Below, in pieces: positions 1-5,509 of a stretch of 5,954 bases of DNA (position 1 is its first letter; every line of letters begins with the position of its first letter). This DNA comes from Chitinophagaceae bacterium (lineage in GTDB: Bacteria > Bacteroidota > Bacteroidia > Chitinophagales > Chitinophagaceae). The position numbers were made by a program, and so were the translations under genes. The notes below the pieces were generated by a model that saw only the letters and a program-made list of their open reading frames with translations, did no database searches and was not told the origin of the DNA. The DNA is taken from the NCBI GenBank assembly GCA_003167015.1, contig PMUF01000065.1, positions 1-5,954 of the forward strand. The letters are read 5' to 3'.

Positions 1-1
1 G

Positions 2-1117
2 CGCCCGACGTCCGAGACGATGGTCGGGGAGTTCATGGCCAAGTGGATCCAGAGCTACCGCGACCTGCCGCTGCTGCTCAACCAGTGGGCCAACGTGGTG
101 CGGTGGGAGATGCGGCCGCGGATGTTCCTGCGCACGACCGAGTTCCTGTGGCAGGAGGGGCATACGGCGCATGCCACCGAGCAGGAGGCTGTAGCAGAGA
201 CGCGGCAGATGCTGGATGTGTATGCCACGTTCGTGGAGCAATACATGGCATTGCCGGTCATCAGGGGGGTCAAAACGCCGAACGAGCGTTTTGCCGGGGC
301 CGTTGACACCTATTGTATCGAGGCGTTGATGCAGGATGGCAAGGCCTTGCAGGCGGGGACATCGCATTTCCTGGGACAGAACTTTGCCAAAGCCTTCGAG
401 GTTAAATACTCCGATAAGAACAATCAGCTGGAATATGTCTGGGCGACCAGCTGGGGGGTAAGTACCCGGTTGATCGGCGGCCTGGTGATGGCGCATGGCG
501 ATGACGAGGGATTGGTCCTCCCTCCCCGTATTGCCCCGTTGCAGGTGGTCATCGTCCCGATCTATAAGGGGGAGGAAAGAAAATCCGAGCTGGATGAAAA
601 GGGCCGGGAACTGGCCGGACAGCTGAAGGCCGCCGGTATCAGCGTAAAGTTCGACGATAACGATAACAGCCGGCCGGGATTCAAATTTGCCGAATATGAG
701 TTGAAGGGGGTGCCGGTACGGGTGGCAATGGGTCTGCGGGATCTGGACAATAACAGCGTCGAAGTCGCCCGCCGCGACAAAAAGGAAAAGACGAGCCGGC
801 CCATGGAAGGTCTGGTAACTTATATCAGGGATCTGCTGGAAGATATCCAGCAGTATATGTTTCAAAAAGCCCTGGCATACAGGGATGAACATATAACCCG
901 TGCGGATACCCTGCAGGAGTTTGAGCACCTGCTGGACACCAAGGGGGGCTTCATTCTGGCGCATTGGGACGGCACCACGGAGACCGAAGAGGCCATCAAG
1001 GACAAGACGAAGGCGACGATCCGGTGCATTCCGCTGGATGCGGTCGAAGAGGAAGGGAAATGCATTTTCAGCGGCAAGCCGAGCCATCAGCGGGTATTGT
1101 TTGCGAGAGCGTACTGA
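2..1117 (+). CDS. proS: Prolyl-tRNA synthetase, archaeal/eukaryotic type (5'-truncated by window edge)
   Basis: Cytoplasmic class II aminoacyl-tRNA synthetase that charges tRNA-Pro with proline using ATP. The open frame is already running at base 2 and begins with RPTSETMVGE, the class II motif 2 region, so the first in-frame ATG at 20 is internal. About 371 residues are present; the family is usually about 490, so roughly 120 N-terminal residues lie off the window. Visible in order: motif 2; the proline-pocket region with GTSHFLGQNFAKAFEV; motif 3 with HGDDEGLVLPPRIAP, whose Arg is the ATP-binding residue; the anticodon-binding domain from LQVVIVPIYKG onwards, including DNDNSRPGFKFAEYELKG; and the ProRS C-terminal domain ending LFARAY. 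That ending is typical of the type lacking the bacterial editing insertion. The C-terminal domain keeps only two Cys (RCIPL, KCIFSG) of the four that bind zinc in some relatives. GC is 65-72% over the first 180 bp and falls to about 43% near 400. A 64-bp gap separates it from the next gene. Confidence 0.97.
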   Translation, partial: RPTSETMVGEFMAKWIQSYRDLPLLLNQWANVVRWEMRPRMFLRTTEFLWQEGHTAHATEQEAVAETRQMLDVYATFVEQYMALPVIRGVKTPNERFAGAVDTYCIEALMQDGKALQAGTSHFLGQNFAKAFEVKYSDKNNQLEYVWATSWGVSTRLIGGLVMAHGDDEGLVLPPRIAPLQVVIVPIYKGEERKSELDEKGRELAGQLKAAGISVKFDDNDNSRPGFKFAEYELKGVPVRVAMGLRDLDNNSVEVARRDKKEKTSRPMEGLVTYIRDLLEDIQQYMFQKALAYRDEHITRADTLQEFEHLLDTKGGFILAHWDGTTETEEAIKDKTKATIRCIPLDAVEEEGKCIFSGKPSHQRVLFARAY

Positions 1118-1181
1118 CCATCCCATAACCTGGAAACAGAATATTTTCCCTACATTCCGGAACTTTTATTATTTTGAGGCA

Positions 1182-1541
1182 ATGACAAGTTATCCCTTGA
1201 GCCTGACAGTGATATTGTCCCTGTCTACCTGGCAGGGAACGGTTGACTGGCTCGAAAGAAACATGCTGACCTGTCCTTCGAGGAAATGGCTTCATCTGGA
1301 ATGCCCCGGCTGTGGTTTACAAAGAAGCGTCATTGCCCTTTTTAGGGGAGATTTACCGGCAAGCTTTCAACTGTACCCGGCTACCGTCCCTCTTTTTCTG
1401 TTGTTTGGGTTTGTCGCCCTGCACCTTAAATATGAATTCTCTCATGGGGCTGTGGTCATTAAGTATTTGCAGGGATTCGTAGCTATCATCATTTTAGTAT
1501 TTTATATTTACAAAATCATCAACCATAAATTGATCGCTTAA
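1182..1541 (+). CDS. DUF2752 family small membrane protein
   Basis: The 119-residue product carries the family signature ECPGCGLQRSVIALFRGD at residues 40-57, followed by a predicted helix at about 69-82 (TVPLFLLFGFVAL) and another at about 95-112 (YLQGFVAIIILVFYIY). Cys31, Cys41 and Cys44 lie before the first clear membrane helix, and a metal- or redox-type cysteine cluster is conceivable but unproven. The function of DUF2752 is unknown. The frame is open further upstream into proS, but that part is arginine-rich shadow sequence. ATG 1182, preceded by TTTTGAGGC, is the first sensible start. A later ATG at 1263 (MLTCPSRK) would keep the whole conserved core in 93 residues, so the start is uncertain. 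The stop TAA overlaps the next ATG by one base, suggesting translational coupling. No convincing promoter or terminator is seen in the 64 bp after proS, so read-through from proS is possible. Confidence 0.88.
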   Translation: MTSYPLSLTVILSLSTWQGTVDWLERNMLTCPSRKWLHLECPGCGLQRSVIALFRGDLPASFQLYPATVPLFLLFGFVALHLKYEFSHGAVVIKYLQGFVAIIILVFYIYKIINHKLIA

Positions 1542-1903
1542 TGGAAAATCAACCCCCCTACCAGCAATCGTTCACTCCTCCGCCAGCCCAGGTAGCCCTG
1601 TCTAACAGCACTGCGGTGCTTGTATTAGGCATTATTTCTATAGTTGGCTGTTTATGTTATGGCATCGTCGGCCTTGTCTGCGGCATCATAGCGGTCGTCC
1701 TGTCCAATAAGGATCTCAAGGCTTACCGTTTGGATCCGGAGTCGTACACTTCCGGTTCCTACAGCAATCTTAAAGCAGGCAGAGTTTGCGCCATCGTAGG
1801 GTTATCCCTTTCAGCCGTTTATTTGATTATCGTGATCATTTATATTTCGGTGATTGGTACAGCCATCCTGACTCACCCGCAATTTTTGTTTAACCATACC
1901 TAG
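1541..1903 (+). CDS. CCC-motif / DUF4190-like two-helix membrane protein
   Basis: The 120-residue product has a Pro/Gln-rich N-terminus (residues 1-20, MENQPPYQQSFTPPPAQ), a first membrane segment at about 24-54 with the glycine- and cysteine-rich pattern SIVGCLCYGIVGLVCGIIA, a polar loop SNKDLKAYRLDPESY, then SNLKAGRVCAIVGLSLS leading into a second helix at about 82-106. This layout (Gly-rich helix, N-K-D-L-K loop, N-L-K-A-G before the second helix) matches the Bacteroidota family called CCC-motif membrane proteins, related in form to DUF4190. Here the motif is Cys-Leu-Cys rather than three adjacent Cys. Function is unknown; a role as a small scaffold or partner protein is only a guess from its size and from its coupling to the DUF2752 gene through a one-base TAATG stop/start overlap. 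A 62-bp spacer follows before the next gene. Confidence 0.87.
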   Translation: MENQPPYQQSFTPPPAQVALSNSTAVLVLGIISIVGCLCYGIVGLVCGIIAVVLSNKDLKAYRLDPESYTSGSYSNLKAGRVCAIVGLSLSAVYLIIVIIYISVIGTAILTHPQFLFNHT

Positions 1904-1909
1904 TAATGG

Positions 1910-1939
1910 TTTGCATAAGGCATAGTAATTTTAATTTTA
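1910..1939 (+). promoter_or_regulatory. Candidate Bacteroidota-type promoter for the DUF5362 pair
   Basis: TTTG at 1910-1913 is followed after 18 nt by TAATTTTA at 1932-1939. This resembles the Bacteroidota -33 TTG/TTTG and -7 TAnnTTTG elements with an acceptable spacing; only the last base of the -7 element differs. A transcript would begin near 1945 and give a leader of about 20 nt before the ATG at 1966. A second TAATTTTA-like copy at 1926-1933 has a spacer that is too short. AT-rich DNA makes chance matches likely, so this is a candidate only. Confidence 0.4.
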
Positions 1940-1965
1940 GGGATTTCACTCTAAATTGATGCGCT

Positions 1966-2394
1966 ATGGAAGAAAAAACTCCTGAATCCCTGCTGGACAT
2001 GCACCTGGATTATGATGGAGGTAATCGCCTGCGGGAAACCGTCCGCTGGTCAAGGTTCCTGTCCATTTCCGGGATGATCTGCCTGGGATTATGCGCCCTT
2101 GTGCTGGTCATCGCGGGGCCGAAGATCATTGCTATTTGTGATGAATCTTACCCCGGCCTGGAAAATTTTATTGTCCCCATCCTTATCCTGTTTTTACTGC
2201 TGATGAGCGTGCTGGGCGTGTCGGTATTTATGCTATACCGGTTTTCCATCATGACCCGCAATGGCATAGAAAGACAGGACCAGGCGATGTTTAACCGGGG
2301 CCTGAAAGGATTGAAGGTCTATTTTCTGATCAGTGGGGTCCTGGCCATACTCGGCCTCCTTTTCAATATCCTGACATTAACCAGTTTGTTTTAA
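1966..2394 (+). CDS. DUF5362 family membrane protein (first copy)
   Basis: The 142-residue product has a soluble acidic N-terminus (1-20), then RLRETVRWSRFLSISG entering a first helix at about 33-50, a short exposed loop, a second helix at about 68-90, and the family-like segment LYRFSIMTRNGI...FNRGLKGLKVYF (90-120) before a third helix at about 118-138. The pattern YRF, GI, Asn-x-Gly-Leu, Leu-Lys-x-Tyr-Phe is shared with the next gene. I assign DUF5362 from this pattern; its function is unknown. No Shine-Dalgarno sequence precedes the ATG, which is ordinary for Bacteroidota. It lies 62 bp after the CCC-motif gene and 14 bp before the second copy, so the two DUF5362 genes are very probably co-transcribed. 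Confidence 0.85.
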   Translation: MEEKTPESLLDMHLDYDGGNRLRETVRWSRFLSISGMICLGLCALVLVIAGPKIIAICDESYPGLENFIVPILILFLLLMSVLGVSVFMLYRFSIMTRNGIERQDQAMFNRGLKGLKVYFLISGVLAILGLLFNILTLTSLF

Positions 2395-2408
2395 CCCCTT
2401 CATCTGCC

Positions 2409-2888
2409 ATGGAAAATCAATCCCAACCGGAAGTTGCCAATCAACTCGACAATTTTTTCAATCTTTCATTCGATACCGATGCGCGGCAGCAACTCAGGCA
2501 GATCGCCCTCTGGTCGAAGATCGTTTCGCTGAGCGCCTTCGCCGGCTACATCGTATCCCTGGTCGTAGCGATCTTCGGGCACAAGAATTATTCCCTGGAG
2601 GCCGAAGGGTTTAGCTTCGGCGGATATATCCGTTCGGGTAATTCCCTGGTCAGCGTCCTGATCACGGCGGTATTTGGCGGCATCATCAATTATTTCCTGT
2701 ACCGGTTTGCTGTAGCCGTCGATGAGGGGATTCAAAGTTCCGATGCCCTGAAGGTCAACATGGGGTTCGACAGCCTGCGTATTTACTTCAAGATACTGGG
2801 TATCGTGCTCGTCGTTGCTTTTTGCATCGCGATCCTTGCCATTCTTATAGCCTTTATCATGGGGTTATCGGCGGCATCCAGGGGTTAA
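2409..2888 (+). CDS. DUF5362 family membrane protein (second copy)
   Basis: The 159-residue product has a soluble N-terminus (1-33), then ALWSKIVSLSAFAGYI entering helix one at about 38-57, a loop of about 20 residues rich in Gly and Ser, helix two at about 79-98 leading into LYRFAVAVDEGI, then NMGFDSLRIYFKILG (117-131) and a strongly hydrophobic third helix at about 128-151. It aligns by eye with the preceding protein at W-S, Y-R-F, G-I, the Asn-x-Gly and the Tyr-Phe before the last helix, so the pair looks like an old tandem duplication. The gene starts with the same 12 bases as the CCC-motif gene (MENQ). It ends 4 bp from the convergent RDD gene, leaving no room for a separate terminator. 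Function unknown. Confidence 0.87.
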   Translation: MENQSQPEVANQLDNFFNLSFDTDARQQLRQIALWSKIVSLSAFAGYIVSLVVAIFGHKNYSLEAEGFSFGGYIRSGNSLVSVLITAVFGGIINYFLYRFAVAVDEGIQSSDALKVNMGFDSLRIYFKILGIVLVVAFCIAILAILIAFIMGLSAASRG

Positions 2889-2892
2889 ATGC

Positions 2893-3657
2893 TTACCTTG
2901 TGGAGTAATAATTATAATCCCGTAGCAAAGTCTGCAGAAAATCCAGGGAATCCTGGTTGTCCTCTATCTGCAGTTTGGATCTGATCCTGGCTGCGATCCG
3001 GATGGAGAGGTCATAATCACTCTTTTTACGCACCGAATTGATGATCCCCTTGAGGGTATTGATATCCTTGTCGCTCAGCTGCATCACCTGAGGATACCGG
3101 GGCTGGTAGTTATCAGTCAGTTCGGTGAATATGGTGTCTTCCCAGGACGTCCGGTTACGGGTGTCAATGAGCAGCGTACCGGCGACGACGTCCCCGATTC
3201 GTTGGGAATAGGGCGTGGCGATCAGGCAGGCCACTCCGCCGAATACAAAGATGGCGGTCCACCAGGGAAATTGTCCGCCGGCGATGATCAGAAAGATCCA
3301 GATCGGGAAATCGATCACCCGGAACAACCAGCGGATGATATATTGACTGACTGAAGGCTGGCCACCATCCGCGGAGATCACTTTTATATACAGGGCCTTT
3401 TTTCCAATGCTCTGTCCGTTGAGAAATACTTCGCATAGCAGGTGATAGAACATGGGCGGCAGACCGAGAAGGATTAATACCCAAGGCGGCAATTCCCATG
3501 ACGGACCCTGGCCAATCCTCGTCAGCCGGCTGACTATGATGTAAAAGACCAGGATGATCAGCACGTCGAGGACCCATGCCAGAAATCGCCGCATGAACGG
3601 AGCCAGAAGAAAATCCACCTCGATGTTGAAGCCGGTATCTAATTTGACCTGGAGCAT
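2893..3657 (-). CDS. RDD family membrane protein with long C-terminal cytoplasmic tail
   Basis: The 254-residue product has the RDD domain in residues 19-166: APFMRRFLAWVLDVLII (19-35) with the characteristic Arg (23/24) and Asp31 in helix one, a second helix at about 58-77, the motif FLNGQSIGKKALYIKV (78-93), IIRWLFRVIDF (107-117) opening the third helix, a further hydrophobic stretch at 133-148, and SQRIGDVVAGTLLID (151-165) as the closing motif. RDD proteins are integral membrane proteins of mostly unknown function; some are proposed to take part in transport. About 85 residues follow the domain as a hydrophilic, helix-rich tail (DKDINTLKGIINSVRKK and after), presumably cytoplasmic. The ATG at 3657 is the natural start because it leaves a normal short N-terminus before the domain. 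The gene diverges from the SpoIIM gene across a 105-bp region, which points to shared control and joint function. Confidence 0.93.
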   Translation of the reverse strand: MLQVKLDTGFNIEVDFLLAPFMRRFLAWVLDVLIILVFYIIVSRLTRIGQGPSWELPPWVLILLGLPPMFYHLLCEVFLNGQSIGKKALYIKVISADGGQPSVSQYIIRWLFRVIDFPIWIFLIIAGGQFPWWTAIFVFGGVACLIATPYSQRIGDVVAGTLLIDTRNRTSWEDTIFTELTDNYQPRYPQVMQLSDKDINTLKGIINSVRKKSDYDLSIRIAARIRSKLQIEDNQDSLDFLQTLLRDYNYYSTR

Positions 3658-3762
3658 ACGCGGGCCATATTGATTTTCGGGATTATATTTATTCGGGTTT
3701 ACTCACTATATTTATTGTGCCTCTATTGTAACTGACCGTAAATATAATGCTAAATTATCCCA
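3658..3762. promoter_or_regulatory. AT-rich divergent promoter region between the RDD and SpoIIM genes
   Basis: This 105-bp gap separates two divergent genes and must hold promoters for both unless transcripts start elsewhere. It is about 33% GC, far below the flanking genes. TATATTTATT occurs twice as a direct repeat (3684-3693 and 3707-3716, 23 bp apart), and TATATTTA occurs once more on the opposite strand (3739-3746). Possible rightward elements are TTG at 3715-3717 with TAAATATA at 3739-3746 (21-nt spacer), or TTG at 3726-3728 with TAAATTAT at 3751-3758 (22-nt spacer). The second would make the SpoIIM message nearly leaderless. An exact TATAAT sits at 3743-3748. No leftward pair is convincing. 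Confidence 0.5.
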
Positions 3763-4746
3763 GTGAGAGAAGGTCTCTTTATTAAAAAAAATATTGATAA
3801 GTGGAAACAATATCAATATGAGCCTGCGGCCGATCCTGATGAAATGGCGGGCCAGTTTACCGACCTTGTCAACGATCTCGGCTATGCCAAGACATTCTAT
3901 CCGCAAAGTAAAGTGACTCAGTACCTGAATGGGCTTGCCTCCCGGATTTACCTGGGCATTTACCGGAATAAGAAAGAAGAATCTTCCCGAATCGTCAGGT
4001 TCTGGAAGACAGAGCTGCCGCTGGTGGTGCGCCGGTATCATCGCGAGATCCTTTACTCCTTCATCATCTTTATCCTGTTTGCGTTGATGGCGGCCTTTTC
4101 GGCTGCTCATGACGAGACCTTTGTCCGTGGCGTACTGTCCGATCAGTATATAGACATGACGGAAGACAATATTGCGCGCGGGGATCCTTTCGGGGTCTAT
4201 AAACAGGACGATCCGCTGAACATGTTCGTGTGGATTGCCATCCATAATATAAAGGTGGCTTTCATCATCTATTTAGGAGGTTTTCTTCTTTCAATCGGCA
4301 CCGTCTGGTTCCTGTTCCAAAATGGGGTCATGCTGGGGGCTTTTCAGTATTATTTTTTTTCCCGGGGCCTGGGCTGGAAATCGATACTTGTCATCTGGAT
4401 CCATGGGACACTGGAGATATCCTCCTTCATTATTGCCGGTGCGGCGGGTCTGGTGCTGGGCAACAGCATCCTGTTTGTCGGGACACACAAGCGGGGGTAT
4501 GCTCTGCGGCGCGGTGCGAAAGACGGGCTTAAACTGATGGTTGGGCTGGTTCCGATATTCGCTGCGGCTGCCTTCCTGGAAGGGTTTGTCACCCGGTATT
4601 CGTCCATGCCCATCTGGCTGAGTCTGTTCATTCTGCTCAGCTCCCTGTCATTCATCATATGGTATTTCGTCATTTACCCGATCCGCCTGGAGAAAAAAAT
4701 GAGATCCCTGCCTGTCAACCCCCAGATGCCTGCTTCCTATGCATGA
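3763..4746 (+). CDS. SpoIIM family (stage II sporulation protein M-like, DUF95) membrane protein
   Basis: The 327-residue product has a cytoplasmic N-terminal region (1-95, MREGLFIKKN...) and then an integral-membrane domain: helices at about 97-114, 156-180, 181-199, 207-237, 258-272 and 283-306. The family hallmark is IHGTLEISSFIIAGAAGL (213-230), with His214, Gly215 and Glu218, and EGFVTRY follows at 273-279. In endospore formers SpoIIM helps drive membrane migration during engulfment; this lineage does not sporulate, so the relative here must do something else, probably with its RDD neighbour. Start is GTG 3763: an in-frame TAA at 3751 blocks anything further upstream and no ATG lies between, while MREGLFIKKN looks like the normal beginning of Bacteroidota homologues. 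No ribosome-binding site is visible. It overlaps the DUF4129 gene by 8 nt. Confidence 0.93.
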   Translation: MREGLFIKKNIDKWKQYQYEPAADPDEMAGQFTDLVNDLGYAKTFYPQSKVTQYLNGLASRIYLGIYRNKKEESSRIVRFWKTELPLVVRRYHREILYSFIIFILFALMAAFSAAHDETFVRGVLSDQYIDMTEDNIARGDPFGVYKQDDPLNMFVWIAIHNIKVAFIIYLGGFLLSIGTVWFLFQNGVMLGAFQYYFFSRGLGWKSILVIWIHGTLEISSFIIAGAAGLVLGNSILFVGTHKRGYALRRGAKDGLKLMVGLVPIFAAAAFLEGFVTRYSSMPIWLSLFILLSSLSFIIWYFVIYPIRLEKKMRSLPVNPQMPASYA

Positions 4747-5509
4747 TGACTGCCGTAATAGAACTATACTGAACCGCGCAGGGATACTTTGCCTGGTAGC
4801 CTGCCTGTCGATGGTTTCTGTGACCGCACAGGTCGGCGATACGGTAAGACTTGACCAGGATACCAGCACCGTTCCTGCCAGTGGAGATAAAGAGGGCGCC
4901 GGTATCATCTCACAGGATACGGTTGCGCCGGTGTTTCGATCTATTCCCGACTCCGTTGCCGCCCGGTGGCGAAAGGACCCGGATTTCGCCTATGCCAACG
5001 ATCCGGCCTACTGGCAGCAGGAGCACCAGGACGAGAGCCCGGGCCTGTTATCGCGATTACTCCGGTACTTCTTTTGGATCCTGCTGGGAGGCATCCTGCT
5101 GTATGCGATCATCAGGATCATTGCAGAGAACAATATGCGTCTTTTCTATCGTTCACCCGGGAAGAAAAGAGGCGGCGCCGTACAGGAAGAGCAGGCCGAT
5201 GGGGTGGAGGAGGACCTGGATGGTCAGCTGCAGCATTTTCTGCAGATCCGGGATCATCGCCAGGCTGTGCGTTATCTCTATTTGAAATCGCTGCGCCTGC
5301 TGAGTGACCGGGGGTTGATCCGCCTGCACCAGGAATCGACCAACAGGGAATATCTTGCGCAGCTTGGCAGTAACCCGCATCGCGGTCCATTCAGCGACCT
5401 GACAATCGCTTACGAAAAAGTATGGTATGGGGAGTTCCCCCTGAATGATGGACAGTTCGGACGGCTACATCAATATTTTGAAGACTTTTATAAAACTGTC
5501 CGGTCATGA
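4739..5509 (+). CDS. DUF4129 domain-containing membrane protein
   Basis: The 256-residue product begins with a signal-peptide-like segment (hydrophobic 14-29, probable cleavage after VTA at about 30), then a polar Thr/Ser/Asp-rich extracytoplasmic stretch, RSIPDSVAARWRKDPDFAYAND (67-88), and one membrane helix at about 108-128. The cytoplasmic side carries the DUF4129 domain at about 165-253: RQAVRYLYLKSLRLLSDRGL, ST-NREYLAQL, and FSDLTIAYEKVWYGEFPL with the conserved Tyr-Glu...Trp-Tyr-Gly. DUF4129 proteins are commonly encoded beside MoxR ATPase, DUF58 and transglutaminase-like genes; their biochemical role is unknown. The ATG at 4739 overlaps the SpoIIM gene by 8 nt and the stop overlaps the next ATG by 4 nt (ATGA), so the three genes are very likely one translationally coupled operon. 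Confidence 0.92.
   Translation: MHDDCRNRTILNRAGILCLVACLSMVSVTAQVGDTVRLDQDTSTVPASGDKEGAGIISQDTVAPVFRSIPDSVAARWRKDPDFAYANDPAYWQQEHQDESPGLLSRLLRYFFWILLGGILLYAIIRIIAENNMRLFYRSPGKKRGGAVQEEQADGVEEDLDGQLQHFLQIRDHRQAVRYLYLKSLRLLSDRGLIRLHQESTNREYLAQLGSNPHRGPFSDLTIAYEKVWYGEFPLNDGQFGRLHQYFEDFYKTVRS

Noticed and set aside
1132..1149. Inverted repeat GGAAA / TTTCC after proS as a terminator
   Set aside because: The stem is only 5 bp of mostly A-T pairs with an 8-nt loop and no following T-run, so it is too weak to call. The nearby TTCCGGAA at 1155-1162 is a short palindrome with no further support.
900..1181. An upstream extension of the DUF2752 frame, about 94 residues into proS
   Set aside because: The translated part is arginine- and serine-rich shadow sequence of proS in another frame and shows no DUF2752 resemblance. 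ATG 1182 is a better start.
1541..2420. Identical first 12 bases (MENQ start) in the CCC-motif gene and the second DUF5362 gene
   Set aside because: The match ends after codon 4 and the proteins are otherwise unrelated. Short shared N-termini are common, so it is not treated as a repeat or duplication.
3766..3778. Small hairpin AGAGA-AGG-TCTCT at the start of the SpoIIM gene
   Set aside because: A 5-bp stem with a 3-nt loop occurs often by chance and has no supporting context.
3712..4245. A 177-codon open frame on the minus strand opposite the SpoIIM gene
   Set aside because: It lies wholly antisense to a well-supported membrane protein gene and its translation matches no family I recognise. 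It would also run through the divergent promoter region.
3763..4746. Reading the SpoIIM-like gene as evidence for endospore formation
   Set aside because: SpoIIM-family proteins are widespread in non-sporulating bacteria, and no other sporulation gene is present. The surrounding families point to a MoxR-type locus instead.
4851..5307. Two overlapping plus-strand open frames within the DUF4129 gene (113 and 144 codons)
   Set aside because: Composition is Arg/Ser/Pro/Gly-rich as expected of frame shadows of a GC-rich gene, and the DUF4129 frame has a signal peptide, helix and domain motifs.
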